A stretch of 64,000 bases of DNA from Clostridia bacterium (GCA_017549285.1 JAFYVE010000029.1:55667-119666); one strand, 5' to 3'; positions 15,770 to 25,362 are shown, counted from the first letter of the stretch. Translations and numbers: made by a program. The notes: a model not told the origin generated them from the sequence alone.

Positions 15770-17647
15770 TCAGTCGTTTCTCTTTTTTATTTTATCTCTT
15801 GCTGACTTTTCATTAAGAATCATAATGAAAAGCGTAAAGCATACACCGAAAGTGAGCAGCAACACAACGCAGATAATAATAACAGCAGTTGTATCACTCA
15901 TAAGCTCTTCAAACCAACCCTGACCTTCATCCTGAATCTGAGGAGTCTGATTAAGCTGATTATCGGGAATAACAATTGAATCAGCAGGTTTCATAACAGA
16001 GTTGAGGTTGTTTGTATTGAGCTGTATATTTCCTATATTCAACGAACCGAAATTCATACTCTGTGATGAATTGCCTGACGAATTGAAGGAATCAAGTCCG
16101 CCTACACCACCGATACTGTCTGTATTGACATTTGAATCGTCATCCTTCGAATATCCGAAAAGATATGTAAGCAACCCTGTTCCCAATGAAGGAAGATTGC
16201 TGAATGACGGAACAATCAGCGATGTGATACCGAGAAGACGTGTGGGAAGCTCAAACGGAATATTCACAATAAGACCTGCAATTGAAGAATCAAGCCCTAA
16301 GTCTTTTAGAACATCTTCAACAACATCCTTCACACCCGTAAGTGAATCGGATATTGTTCCTGCCGCAGGAGGCTCCTTTGTGCCCTGATACACATTCAGT
16401 CTGTATGACGAAGAAGTCATAACACCCGAAGCATCCGTAAATTCAATTTTTATAACAACGGGCACAACTTCTTTTGAGGAATCAATACTTACATCAACAT
16501 AGTAATTTTCCCTGACATCTTTTCCGTTTATGAAAACATTGACTTTTGTACCGTCTGACTCACTTGTTGTGCCGAGTGTCTGGGGATAAAGCCATATTGT
16601 ATCTCTTTTATAATTGAGTTTTACGTCGTATTCATATATATCAGCATAAAACTCGCCTTCTTCAAGATTGAAGAAATCCGTATTTTTGCACACAAGATCA
16701 AAAGCCTGTTCGTATGTAAGAGAATCCCTGACGGTCAGCCCGTATTCCTTACCTATAAGCTGAAGTATATAGAATGCAAGTCTGTCATTTTTCACAGCTT
16801 TTTCAAATGAAACAGTATCAATACTTACATCATAGATTTTACACATCATAGCACACAGATATTTGTTTTTAATTTCCTCAAACGTTGCCGTTCCCGAGTC
16901 AATCGAAATTCCCTGTGACCTGATAGTCATAATAGCGATAAGTCTGAATACTTCTTCATCGGATGTATCTTTACTGACATCATAACCCGAATTGAAAAGC
17001 ATATATTTACAGGCCGCAATAACATATTCATTAAGGTCAATGAGTTCGGTATTGTTATCAAATTTAAGTATTGAACCGACATTTACGCCAAGAAGAACAG
17101 AAACATAATCCGTAAACGCTTCATAAAGCCCCGTACCTTTTTTGACTTTATAATTCTCGTCTGAAATAATAATCGAAAACAGAGCTCTTGCAACGATTTT
17201 TGTTTCATCGTCGTCTTCAGAATTTTCAGGATAAACAATTCCGATGCTTTCAAGATATGATTTTATGAAATCATCCGAATAGTTTTCTGTTGCGGGACCT
17301 GCAAAAGCTTTTGCAAGATCAAGCATATAAAGATATGCCGCATTTGCCATATTCTCATCAAGTGTGTAAACTGTCTGATAATTTGCAATTTCTTCTTTAA
17401 AGGATTCCGGTGTTTCACGGTAAGGATATTCAGCCTTCGGCACAAGCGTGTTACGCTGTGACAATCCGTCAACCGATGACATATTCTCCTTGAATATAAG
17501 ATCTTTCAGCCATGACATATCTGCAGAATCATAAACAAACTGAGTCTCGCACATAACAACTGCAAGTGCACTGAATCCGCAGGACATAACCGTTATCAAC
17601 ATAACTACCGTCATAAACAGAGCAATCAGTTTTTTTGGTTTTATCAT
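15770..17647 (-). CDS. Large secreted, C-terminally anchored protein with cadherin-like beta-sandwich
   Basis: 625 aa, no defined function. Signal peptide at residues ~8-30; a helical region with repeated acidic loops (about 40-300); a stretch resembling the cadherin-like beta-sandwich domain of clostridial surface proteins (about 340-430, ending YRLNVYQGT); a Ser/Asn/Gly-rich linker; and a C-terminal transmembrane helix (about 590-615) with a basic tail. The bulk should be extracellular. The ATG follows GGAGG. It sits downstream of neither a clear operon partner nor a clear terminator; the next gene on this strand starts at 15627. Confidence 0.8.
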   Translation of the reverse strand: MIKPKKLIALFMTVVMLITVMSCGFSALAVVMCETQFVYDSADMSWLKDLIFKENMSSVDGLSQRNTLVPKAEYPYRETPESFKEEIANYQTVYTLDENMANAAYLYMLDLAKAFAGPATENYSDDFIKSYLESIGIVYPENSEDDDETKIVARALFSIIISDENYKVKKGTGLYEAFTDYVSVLLGVNVGSILKFDNNTELIDLNEYVIAACKYMLFNSGYDVSKDTSDEEVFRLIAIMTIRSQGISIDSGTATFEEIKNKYLCAMMCKIYDVSIDTVSFEKAVKNDRLAFYILQLIGKEYGLTVRDSLTYEQAFDLVCKNTDFFNLEEGEFYADIYEYDVKLNYKRDTIWLYPQTLGTTSESDGTKVNVFINGKDVRENYYVDVSIDSSKEVVPVVIKIEFTDASGVMTSSSYRLNVYQGTKEPPAAGTISDSLTGVKDVVEDVLKDLGLDSSIAGLIVNIPFELPTRLLGITSLIVPSFSNLPSLGTGLLTYLFGYSKDDDSNVNTDSIGGVGGLDSFNSSGNSSQSMNFGSLNIGNIQLNTNNLNSVMKPADSIVIPDNQLNQTPQIQDEGQGWFEELMSDTTAVIIICVVLLLTFGVCFTLFIMILNEKSARDKIKKRND

Positions 17648-17780
17648 TCTTTGTCCTCCGACAGAACTTCCCCTGAGAAATACTGTTATTTAATCATTCG
17701 TATACATAATAATAATATATTTTTTTTATTGAAATGTCAAGAAGAAAAAGATGGGTATTGAGGATATATATAAAAAACTA

Positions 17781-17809
17781 TTGAATAATAAGGTTTTATA
17801 TGCTATATT
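17781..17809 (+). promoter_or_regulatory. Promoter of the CotH-like gene
   Basis: TTGAAT (17781-17786), 17-nt spacer, TATATT (17804-17809). Confidence 0.5.
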
Positions 17810-17842
17810 TAAAGTAACTATAATGAACGGAGTTGTCAGTTG

Positions 17843-19843
17843 ATGAAAAAAATCACAAAAAGCCTTATTACACTTATCACTGTTATGATTTTATCAACAA
17901 TACTGCTTGTGTCAGCTTCGGCAGAAAACATCACAACATTTTCTGTTGATGCAGATTCAGCTCAGTCCGCTATGGACCGAGGTGCGGTAAAATGGTATCA
18001 GGCAGAAGATACTTATTATCTTTTCCTTCCCACAGGCACAGATACATCAGATATGACCGTATGGTTCAATGCAGATGCTGATGTTTTCTGCAACGGTACA
18101 CAGCTTATAAACGGAGAGAAGACTTCTGTTTTTGCCGAAGGCACAGATTTTGTTCTCACCTGCGGAGCAACCGAATACAAACTTAAACTCCTTGTCGCTG
18201 ACAGTATCGGTACAATTTATCTTACGACAGAGTCAGGTAATATGGCTGCTGTTCACGCAGATAAATCACATAAAGAGCCCGGTGAAATCACTATTCTCAA
18301 CAAAGACGGCGAAGTACAGTATGATGGTGTTCTCGATTCCATAAAGGGCAGAGGCAACTCCACATGGAAGGCTGACAAAAAGCCTTACAACATCAAACTT
18401 GATGAAAAAGCTGACCTTTTCGGTATGGGCAAACATAAAAGCTGGTGTTTACTCTCAAACCCCAGCGACCCGTCACTTATCAGAAATGAACTCTGTTTTG
18501 ATTTCGCCCGTGCAATCGGTTTATCAACAACAACAGACAGCTATCAGGTAAACCTCTATCTCAACGGTGAATATGCAGGTGTATACCTCGTCACGGAAAA
18601 GGTTGATATAGGTGAAAACCGTATCGATATTTATGACCTTGAAGGTGAAACAGAAGATGTCAACGAAAAAGATCTTGATGAATACGATCTCGGCGGCAAA
18701 CAGAATTCAAAAGATTTCGGTTCAATAAAATATGCCCAGATTCCTAAGAATCCCGATGAAATCACAGGCGGATATCTTCTTGAAACAGAAAAAATCTACA
18801 GATATGTAAACGAAGCATCAGGCTTCATAACAAAAATCGGTCAGTCCATCGTTGTAAAGACCCCCGAATATGCATCTAAGGCACAGGTTGAATATATCAG
18901 CAAGTATTATCAGGATTTTGAAGATGCTCTTTATTCAGATACAGGCTACAATATGAAAGGGAAGCATTATTCGGATTATATTGACGCAGAATCTCTTGCA
19001 AGAATCTATATTCTTCTTGAATTCACAGCAAACTTTGACGGTTGCAGTTCAAGTTTCTTCCTTTACAAGGATGTAGGCGGAAAACTTACGGTAGGCCCCG
19101 CATGGGACTTTGACTCAAGCCTTTCACAGCATCAGTCGAATGACCTTATTAACCACGTGCCCGACGTTGCAGATCCGGAACTTCTCTACGTTCAGACCTG
19201 CTTTATCGGCAACCATGCAGAAAACAGAAAGTCACTTCTAGCTCAGGCATTTTCACATGACGATTTCCATAAGCTCGTTGAAAAAGTATGGGCTGAAGAA
19301 TTTGAAGCTTATTATCCCACTTTCCTTGAAGAAATCGGAAACGCTTCCGAATCTGTAAGATCTTCACTTGTAATGAATGCAATCCGTTGGGAAACACTCG
19401 GCACAACAAAAGATATTGAAACGATTAACAAGCGTTACACGGACCACATCAATGAAATCCGCAACTATGCTGAAACAAGATATCCGTTCCTTCAGAATGC
19501 ATACAAAACAGATACATATTTTGTAAAATATAATGTCGGCGCAAACGGTGCAACTCTTGTACACGACAAAACCGTTTATGAACAGGACAGCACAGCAGTT
19601 ATTCTTGATGCACCTGATTCAAACGCAAAGAACCTTAAATTTGCATACTGGTCAACAGAACCCAACGGTCTCGGCGAAACCTACAAAGCAGGCGATGAGA
19701 TTATTATGACAGACAATGTAAATCTCTTTGCACACTGGGAAGAACCCGGATTTATAGAAAGATTTTTTGATTCAATCAGAAGTCTTTTTGAAAACATCTT
19801 CAAGTTCTTCACAGACTTTTTCGGAAATAACGAACAACAATAA
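17843..19843 (+). CDS. Secreted CotH-family protein with InlB-like repeat
   Basis: 666 aa. Signal peptide at residues ~5-27. The CotH kinase-like domain follows (about 140-470), with IKGRGNSTW, DKKPYNIKL, YLNGEYAGVYLVTEK and GPAWDFDSS as the recognisable blocks. CotH of Bacillus is an atypical protein kinase acting on spore coat proteins; secreted gut homologues have unknown substrates. Residues ~550-630 resemble a Listeria-Bacteroides (InlB) B-repeat (FAYWSTEPNGLG, NLFAHWEE). The last ~30 residues form an aromatic amphipathic helix (FFDSIRSLFENIFKFFTDFF) shared in style with other secreted proteins here. The ATG at 17843 is used; the TTG just before it has no advantage. Confidence 0.88.
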   Translation: MKKITKSLITLITVMILSTILLVSASAENITTFSVDADSAQSAMDRGAVKWYQAEDTYYLFLPTGTDTSDMTVWFNADADVFCNGTQLINGEKTSVFAEGTDFVLTCGATEYKLKLLVADSIGTIYLTTESGNMAAVHADKSHKEPGEITILNKDGEVQYDGVLDSIKGRGNSTWKADKKPYNIKLDEKADLFGMGKHKSWCLLSNPSDPSLIRNELCFDFARAIGLSTTTDSYQVNLYLNGEYAGVYLVTEKVDIGENRIDIYDLEGETEDVNEKDLDEYDLGGKQNSKDFGSIKYAQIPKNPDEITGGYLLETEKIYRYVNEASGFITKIGQSIVVKTPEYASKAQVEYISKYYQDFEDALYSDTGYNMKGKHYSDYIDAESLARIYILLEFTANFDGCSSSFFLYKDVGGKLTVGPAWDFDSSLSQHQSNDLINHVPDVADPELLYVQTCFIGNHAENRKSLLAQAFSHDDFHKLVEKVWAEEFEAYYPTFLEEIGNASESVRSSLVMNAIRWETLGTTKDIETINKRYTDHINEIRNYAETRYPFLQNAYKTDTYFVKYNVGANGATLVHDKTVYEQDSTAVILDAPDSNAKNLKFAYWSTEPNGLGETYKAGDEIIMTDNVNLFAHWEEPGFIERFFDSIRSLFENIFKFFTDFFGNNEQQ

Positions 19844-19848
19844 TTTCA

Positions 19849-19888
19849 GGGTATTGTATCGTTTCTGATACAATACCCTTTTGTTTTG
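19849..19888 (+). terminator. Intrinsic terminator after the CotH-like gene
   Basis: Perfect 12-bp stem gggtattgtatc (19849-19860) with gatacaataccc (19867-19878), then cttttgtttt. Confidence 0.85.
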
Positions 19889-19896
19889 CGATTCAC

Positions 19897-19925
19897 TTGA
19901 CCTGTGATTTTATTTATGTTAGTAT
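19897..19925 (+). promoter_or_regulatory. Promoter of rpe
   Basis: TTGACC (19897-19902), 17-nt spacer, TAGTAT (19920-19925). Confidence 0.55.
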
Positions 19926-19955
19926 AGTTTTATAAATTTTACGGGAGGCACGTTT

Positions 19956-20606
19956 ATGCTCATTTCTCCGTCAATTCTTGCAAGTGATTTTTCACGTCTT
20001 GCAGAGGAAGTAAAATCAATTGAAAATGCAGGTGCAGACCTTGTTCACATCGATGTTATGGATGGTATGTTTGTTCCGAATATAACTCTCGGTGCACCCG
20101 TTATAAAATGCCTTAAAGGAAAGACATCACTCCCCTTCGATGTTCACCTTATGATAGAAGAACCGATACGTTATATCGATGATTTTGCTGCAGCAGGTGC
20201 GGATATAATAACATTTCATATTGAAGCGGCAAAAGATATAAAAGCCACAATTGAAAAAATCAGAAGTGTCGGTTGCAAGCCTGCAATTTCAATAAAACCC
20301 GGAACTGCCGCTGAAGTTGTTTTTCCTTATCTCAAAGATCTTTATATGGTACTTGTGATGACTGTTGAGCCCGGTTTCGGCGGTCAGTCATTTATGCCCG
20401 ATACAATGCCGAAAGTAAAAATGATACGTGAAGAAGCAGACAGAGTGAAGCCCGATCTTCACATTCAGGTTGACGGCGGCATTGACGGCAACACCATTCA
20501 TACGGTAACTGAAAACGGAGCCGATGTTATTGTTGCAGGGAGCTATGTTTTCAAAGCAGAAGACAGAAGCATCCCCATAAAAACATTAAGAAGTGCTGAA
20601 AAGTAA
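19956..20606 (+). CDS. rpe: Ribulose-phosphate 3-epimerase
   Basis: Cytosolic pentose phosphate enzyme that interconverts ribulose-5-phosphate and xylulose-5-phosphate. 216 aa, typical length, single TIM barrel. Hallmarks: SPSILASDF at the N-terminus, VDMVDGMFVPN-like DVMDGMFVPNIT (His/Asp metal ligands), DVHLM, VEPGFGGQSF and VDGGI. The ATG follows GGGAGG. It has its own promoter and is followed after 15 nt by a phosphoesterase, with which it is likely co-transcribed. Genomic context differs from the usual clostridial rsgA-rpe order. Confidence 0.96.
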   Translation: MLISPSILASDFSRLAEEVKSIENAGADLVHIDVMDGMFVPNITLGAPVIKCLKGKTSLPFDVHLMIEEPIRYIDDFAAAGADIITFHIEAAKDIKATIEKIRSVGCKPAISIKPGTAAEVVFPYLKDLYMVLVMTVEPGFGGQSFMPDTMPKVKMIREEADRVKPDLHIQVDGGIDGNTIHTVTENGADVIVAGSYVFKAEDRSIPIKTLRSAEK

Positions 20607-20621
20607 GCAAGGAGAATCACA

Positions 20622-21779
20622 ATGAATAAAATATATGAAGCATTAAGAATAGGAGCAGACAAAGCTTTACTTGCAACAAGCAGAAAAGCTTACGATATTT
20701 CGGGAGGTCTCATCGGTAAAACAAGATTTTCCAGAACTGTTGATATTACAAAAGTCGGTACAGACGTAAAAATAATTGCTGAAGATGCAGAATCCGTAAC
20801 AATTGCAAAAACAGATAAAAACGGAAAAATCGTTGACACGGGCTTCCGTATTCTTTCAACAACAGACCTTCATCTCGGTGATGACCCTGCGCTGAGAAAG
20901 AAATGCATCGGAATGCTTATGAATCACATCAGAGCAACAGTACCTGACCTTGTTGTTCTCACGGGTGACATAATCCTCGGCAAATATCAGCATCTTGATG
21001 CAATTGAATTTGCTCAGTTTATGGAGGAAGTCGGTGTTTACTGGTGCTTTGTTTTCGGCAATCACGAAGCAAGAGAAGAAAAAGGCCCCTTCAAGGAGCT
21101 CCTTATGAAATGCCAGACGAACTTTCCCCATTGTCTTGCAAGACAGGGCAGAGAAGACCTTTTCGGCTTCTGCAACTATTACATAAACATTCTCAAGGGC
21201 GAAAACGAACTTCTCAAAACACTTTTTATGTTTGATTCGGGCAGAGATATTCTTGATGAATACCGTGCAGAGCAGAATGTTCCCCCTGAAATCGGCTGTT
21301 ATGACTACCTTAAAAAGAGTCAGATGAAATGGTATGAAGACAGCGTACATAACCTTCAGAAAGCTTACGGTGATGTAAAATCATTTATGTATATGCACAT
21401 CCCCCTCAAGGAATATGAAGAAGTTGTAATGCAGGATGAAGACGGTGAATTCCACTTTTCAGGCAAGTGCCCTGTTCTTTACGGCAGAGTTTATGAATCA
21501 GTAGGCTCATCAGCCGTAAACAGCGGTATGTTTGCCCTTATCAAAAAGCTCGGAAGCACACAAGCTGTTTTCAGCGGTCACGACCATGTGAATGATTTCT
21601 GTGCGATCTATGACGGTGTTTACCTTGTTTACAGTCAGAGTGGCGGCTATGAAACATATACAATGTACAACAAGAAGGCATGGCCCGAAAAAGACTGGAT
21701 GCAGGGTGTTACAATAACAGATATTTATTCAGACGGAACGTTTGAAATCAGCCCGAGATTCAACAGCTTATACCTTTAA
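20622..21779 (+). CDS. Calcineurin-like metallophosphoesterase, cytosolic paralogue
   Basis: 385 aa, without signal peptide or membrane helix. Metal-binding motifs: TTDLHLGDD (about residues 86-94), LTGDIILG, FGNHEAR, MHIPL and GHDHVND. It shares several blocks with the membrane-anchored enzyme at 3324 (PHCL..G, YG..., GHDHVN..., YDGV.L.Y), so the two are paralogues, one inside and one outside the cell. The substrate is unknown. The ATG has AAGGAG 10 nt upstream. Likely co-transcribed with rpe; a strong terminator follows. Confidence 0.88.
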   Translation: MNKIYEALRIGADKALLATSRKAYDISGGLIGKTRFSRTVDITKVGTDVKIIAEDAESVTIAKTDKNGKIVDTGFRILSTTDLHLGDDPALRKKCIGMLMNHIRATVPDLVVLTGDIILGKYQHLDAIEFAQFMEEVGVYWCFVFGNHEAREEKGPFKELLMKCQTNFPHCLARQGREDLFGFCNYYINILKGENELLKTLFMFDSGRDILDEYRAEQNVPPEIGCYDYLKKSQMKWYEDSVHNLQKAYGDVKSFMYMHIPLKEYEEVVMQDEDGEFHFSGKCPVLYGRVYESVGSSAVNSGMFALIKKLGSTQAVFSGHDHVNDFCAIYDGVYLVYSQSGGYETYTMYNKKAWPEKDWMQGVTITDIYSDGTFEISPRFNSLYL

Positions 21780-21787
21780 AATCTGAA

Positions 21788-21825
21788 AACGGACTGCAGA
21801 CTAAAGATCTGCAATCCGTTTTTTA
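21788..21825 (+). terminator. Intrinsic terminator after the phosphoesterase
   Basis: Stem acggactgcaga (21788-21799) with tctgcaatccgt (21808-21819), one mismatch, followed by TTTTT. Convergent with the minus-strand gene ending at 21826. The ggattgca core also occurs in the arms of the element at 2828-3128. Confidence 0.8.
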
Positions 21826-24039
21826 TTATGCTTCTTTTATAAATATTTCACTTATCATTATGCCGATTTTCGGTTCTTTGATTTCAAGCTCGATACAACC
21901 GTTTTCAATAAATTCATCGGGGATATCATAGCACTGCATTTCAAAACCGGGGGCTGAAAATTCTTTTTCAAACTTTTCATCACGGACACCGCCGTACTGC
22001 TTTCCCTGATAAAGAACATTTTCGTTGATTTTTATTGTAAAATCGGTTACTTCTTCTCTGTAACGGGGTTTGATGTTAAGCATCAGCTTATAATTTTTAC
22101 CCGTAAGTCCGCCCGTTTTCATTCTGAAACTGTAATGATCAAAAACCTTGACCATAGACATCGGAATCGTACCGTTATTCACATTCGGCCTGTCGCCCTG
22201 AAAATCCATATAGAAATACGGCTCCTGAGGGATGCCAAGCTCGGCAAAACTGTTTTCGGCAACCGAATAATAATATTCATTGATTTTTGTCTTATTTCTT
22301 TCAAGAAGTCTTTTTATAAAGGCTTCTTTTTCACTTTCAGGAAGAGTTTCTGCATATGCGATTCTGTCAAGAAGATAAAGTCTGTCGGTTACGGGGTTAT
22401 CGATTGTGTCAAGCGTTGCGCCTCTTTCCCAACCGTTTGCACAGTAATTCTCAACATCAAGCTGAAGACCCGCTTTTTCAAAAAGTTTGTGTCCGATTTC
22501 TGAAATTTCTTTACGCAGATTGTTGTAATTCTCATCATATGGTGTGCTGAGGATTTCTTTTGCAACATCTGTCTGCATATTTTTAAGTACTTTTTTAGCT
22601 TTACTTATAAGACCGAGTTCAAAAAGACGCCTGTTTCTTACAAGAAGGTCGCACTTTGCTCTGAAAAGGCACATCAGGAATCTTGTGTTTTCAGAAAGAT
22701 AATCATTTTCCGCAGCCAGTTCACAGAATATCCTGTGCGTATTTTCGATATGAGGATTCTCTGCAGGATCACCCTCCCAGTTCTTTTCAAGACCGAAAAT
22801 ACCGTCAACGGCTTTTTTTGTATCGGCATAAGGGAAGAACAATCTCACATAATCGGCAAGTGTATCTGAAAGTGAGTTGTCGGGAAAGAAATCCATATCA
22901 CTCCACACAAACTTGTTTATATCATCGCTGATACCCTCTGAATATGAAACACTTCCGACAATATACTGTCTTGTAAGTCTGTGAATTGTACGGTATTCAG
23001 TCGGACGTGGATTTATGGCTTCACGGCTGAGCGTTGCGGCAAGAGAATAATGCCAGTCGTCACGGTCAAAATGAACGGGATATTCACATCTGACGTTATG
23101 TGTGATATCCGGATAAAGTCTTACCGGATATTTCAGAGGCAGTCTTTTTCTCAATTCATGAAGCGGCATAGCACAGTTGGGACCTGTGATAACACCGTCA
23201 ATTTCATCGGGGAGCTTATTCATTTCATTTATGAATTCATCACCCCAGGGACCGAAGCCGTCAGGCGACTGAGCAGACGGATAAACCTTCACATCGGGAT
23301 GATATTTCTTTATGGCTTCTGCTATACCTATTGTCCTTCTGATTGATTCCTCTGCAGGGAAATCACCGGGGTCACTTCCGGGCGGAAAATAGATATCAGC
23401 ATGACTTATCTGCGAGAAAAAGTCATCTTTTTCTTTTATACTTTCCTCAATACTTTTGTTGCCGTGAGGACACCAGTATGAAATATCAATATCAAACTCT
23501 TTTGCTTTTGTATTACACTCTTCAATGAATTGAGCCTGAGAATCATATTTCATCAGCCTGTTTCTTTCAGGTTTATCAGAACAGGCCACGTGTTCAAAAA
23601 CGTTACAGCCGAAAAACATAAGCTCTTTTATATACTGAGCATATTCATCGGTTGTCCACGCTTCATATGAATTTGCAGTTGTTCTCCAGCCAAGCTGATG
23701 ACCTCTTATTTTCATGTAAGGCGAATAATAACCGCTCACATCTTCAATAAGTCTTATTCCGTCACGAGAAAATTCTGTTTTTCTCAGAAGCATACCGACA
23801 GCATAAATAAGCCCCCTTATACCCTGAGCCTCAAGTGTGACGGTATCAGCCTTTATTTCTATCGAATAATCATTACGGTCTGCAATTGCATTGTTCTGTT
23901 TAAAAACAATGTTGCAGGTATGGTTTTCTGAAGGAATGGGTTCAATCACCCGTCTGTTCATTTCCGTTCTGAACACTTCTGCAGCCTTTTCTTCTGCAGA
24001 ACTGACAAAAATAAGGTTACAATTATTCATATTTAGCAT
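21826..24039 (-). CDS. Large putative glycosidase (GH20/GH67-like N-terminal domain)
   Basis: 737 aa, no signal peptide. Residues ~1-95 look like the small alpha/beta domain that precedes the barrel in GH20, GH67 and GH84 enzymes (ending GIRGLIYAVGMLLRK). A TIM-barrel-like region follows (about 110-480) with conserved-looking segments MKIRGHQLGWR, GCNVFEHVACSD, PPGSDPGDFP and GPNCAMPLHELR. A beta-rich C-terminal module (about 620-737) could bind sugar. I cannot name the catalytic residues or the family with certainty; a cytosolic glycosidase acting on imported glycan fragments is the best guess. The ATG has GAGGG 7 nt upstream. Confidence 0.72.
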   Translation of the reverse strand: MLNMNNCNLIFVSSAEEKAAEVFRTEMNRRVIEPIPSENHTCNIVFKQNNAIADRNDYSIEIKADTVTLEAQGIRGLIYAVGMLLRKTEFSRDGIRLIEDVSGYYSPYMKIRGHQLGWRTTANSYEAWTTDEYAQYIKELMFFGCNVFEHVACSDKPERNRLMKYDSQAQFIEECNTKAKEFDIDISYWCPHGNKSIEESIKEKDDFFSQISHADIYFPPGSDPGDFPAEESIRRTIGIAEAIKKYHPDVKVYPSAQSPDGFGPWGDEFINEMNKLPDEIDGVITGPNCAMPLHELRKRLPLKYPVRLYPDITHNVRCEYPVHFDRDDWHYSLAATLSREAINPRPTEYRTIHRLTRQYIVGSVSYSEGISDDINKFVWSDMDFFPDNSLSDTLADYVRLFFPYADTKKAVDGIFGLEKNWEGDPAENPHIENTHRIFCELAAENDYLSENTRFLMCLFRAKCDLLVRNRRLFELGLISKAKKVLKNMQTDVAKEILSTPYDENYNNLRKEISEIGHKLFEKAGLQLDVENYCANGWERGATLDTIDNPVTDRLYLLDRIAYAETLPESEKEAFIKRLLERNKTKINEYYYSVAENSFAELGIPQEPYFYMDFQGDRPNVNNGTIPMSMVKVFDHYSFRMKTGGLTGKNYKLMLNIKPRYREEVTDFTIKINENVLYQGKQYGGVRDEKFEKEFSAPGFEMQCYDIPDEFIENGCIELEIKEPKIGIMISEIFIKEA

Positions 24040-24128
24040 AATAATCCCTCATTTGTTGTTATTTATAATAGATTTTACCACTTTTTTTCAGCAATATCAA
24101 TAAAAGAAAAAATAATTTTCAGTTTCTC

Positions 24129-24157
24129 TTGAATTTATCTTCAGTTTATATTATAAT
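24129..24157 (+). promoter_or_regulatory. Promoter of the small secreted protein
   Basis: TTGAAT (24129-24134), 17-nt spacer, TATAAT (24152-24157). Confidence 0.7.
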
Positions 24158-24185
24158 GATAAAAAAATAGTGGAGGTATGTTTTT

Positions 24186-24506
24186 ATGAAACATTTCAGA
24201 AAGCTTATCGCAGTTATCCTTACAGTTGTTCTTACAGCAAGTATTGCTCTTCCCGTATTCGCATCAGCAGAAGAAAGAGTTGACGGTGATCACACATCTT
24301 TCGATGAATTCTGGGGCAATATGACAGATGAAGACGGCAGCATTAAATGGCAGGAACTCCCCAAAACTCTTTTCGATGTTTTCGTATTTGTAAGACTTTT
24401 TGAAGTTATCGCAGGTTATATCCGTGACTTCTTCGGCATTGAAAAGGAACCCGCTGCTCCCGAAACAACAACAACTCTTGCAGACGTAGAAATCGTTGCA
24501 GCTTAA
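24186..24506 (+). CDS. Small secreted protein with amphipathic helix
   Basis: 106 aa, function unknown. Signal peptide at residues 1-28 (cleavage near VFASAEE), then a short acidic segment, an aromatic amphipathic helix (about 60-85, LFDVFVFVRLFEVIAGYIRDFFG) and a Thr-rich end (PETTTTLADVE). The mature part is only ~78 residues and is dominated by the helix, which resembles the C-terminal helices of the CotH-like protein and others in this window. The ATG follows GGAGG. It has its own strong promoter and terminator, so it is an independent, probably well-expressed unit. Confidence 0.82.
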   Translation: MKHFRKLIAVILTVVLTASIALPVFASAEERVDGDHTSFDEFWGNMTDEDGSIKWQELPKTLFDVFVFVRLFEVIAGYIRDFFGIEKEPAAPETTTTLADVEIVAA

Positions 24507-24515
24507 TAGTTTATC

Positions 24516-24541
24516 GGCCATCCGTTTTCCGGATGGCTTTT
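24516..24541 (+). terminator. Terminator between the small secreted protein and the tautomerase
   Basis: Stem gccatccg with cggatggc (24517-24537) followed by only four T residues. Probably partial, since no promoter is evident between it and the tautomerase gene 20 nt on. Confidence 0.6.
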
Positions 24542-24560
24542 AACTTAGGAGGATAAAACA

Positions 24561-24902
24561 ATGCCCTTTATTGATTCAAAAATCACAGTAACAGTATCAG
24601 AAGAAAAGAAAGAAGCTTTAAAAGCAAAACTCGGCGCAACAATGCCTCTGCTGGGCAAATCCGAAACATATCTTATGGTAGGAATCCTTGACGGTTATGA
24701 CCTGTGGATGGGCGGCAATAAGCTCGAAAAAGGAGCTTATGTTTCTGTAAGTCTTTTAGGTAATGCAAAACCTGAGGCTTATGAAAAAATGACAGCCGAA
24801 ATCTGCAAAATTTACGAAGAAGAGCTCGGAATCCCCGGCCCGGCAGTATATGTCACATATCACCCCGTATCTGACTGGGGCTGGAACGGACAGAATTTCT
24901 GA
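24561..24902 (+). CDS. MIF/tautomerase-superfamily protein
   Basis: 113 aa, the length of the macrophage migration inhibitory factor family. The N-terminus is MPFIDSKI, so after Met removal Pro1 is the catalytic base typical of tautomerases. YLMVGI and the C-terminal SDWGWNGQNF also fit MIF-like proteins (phenylpyruvate tautomerase type). It should form a cytosolic trimer. The physiological substrate in bacteria is generally unknown. AGGAGG precedes the ATG. It may be expressed by read-through from the upstream gene. Confidence 0.88.
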   Translation: MPFIDSKITVTVSEEKKEALKAKLGATMPLLGKSETYLMVGILDGYDLWMGGNKLEKGAYVSVSLLGNAKPEAYEKMTAEICKIYEEELGIPGPAVYVTYHPVSDWGWNGQNF

Positions 24903-24908
24903 CAGATA

Positions 24909-24947
24909 AAAACACCCGAAGACCTGAGGTTTTCGGGTGTTTTTTTA
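24909..24947. terminator. Bidirectional terminator
   Basis: 10-bp stem aacacccgaa (24911-24920) with ttcgggtgtt (24932-24941), T run on the plus strand and A run before it. Shared by the tautomerase gene and the convergent XRE regulator. Confidence 0.85.
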
Positions 24948-25349
24948 TTCATCTGTAATTACATTTTCATCTTCCGACAAAATTTCTGCGATTCTTCTGA
25001 ACATTTCATTCTTGTTATCGGCAGTTCTGAGCATCATAATGATATTTCTCTCTGCATCTGAAAGAGATATGATTGTTTCTTTCATAAGCTCTCTTTCTGC
25101 TTCTGATTTATAGAATGAATAATCATTGGGCTCTCTTATTATTGTGGAAAAAGTATCACTCAGACTGCCTCTCATCCTCTGAGGAGTTACGTTGTAAAGT
25201 GATGAAAGTTTCTCAACTTCGGCATCAGTAGGCTCTGCTGCACCTGTTTCAATTTCAAGAAGACGTTTCTTCCTGATTTTTGTAACAGCAGCAACTTCCT
25301 CAATACTGAACTGACAATAAAGCCTGAAAATCCTGTATGTTTCAGTCAT
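24945..25349 (-). CDS. XRE-type regulator downstream of the minimal SUF genes
   Basis: 134 aa. Residues ~8-60 form a helix-turn-helix (FSIEEVAAVTKIRKKRLLEIE, with a following PTDAEVEKLSSLY), and the C-terminal half is acidic and helical. The ATG at 25349 is chosen because GAGGAG lies about 7 nt upstream, overlapping the end of the SufB-like gene; the longer frame from 25409 would overlap that gene by 47 nt. Last gene of the smsC-smsB operon, so it may regulate iron-sulfur assembly. There is no visible cysteine cluster, unlike IscR, so any sensing of cluster status would need another mechanism. Confidence 0.78.
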   Translation of the reverse strand: MTETYRIFRLYCQFSIEEVAAVTKIRKKRLLEIETGAAEPTDAEVEKLSSLYNVTPQRMRGSLSDTFSTIIREPNDYSFYKSEAERELMKETIISLSDAERNIIMMLRTADNKNEMFRRIAEILSEDENVITDE

Positions 25350-25362
25350 TGTTTTCTCCTCA

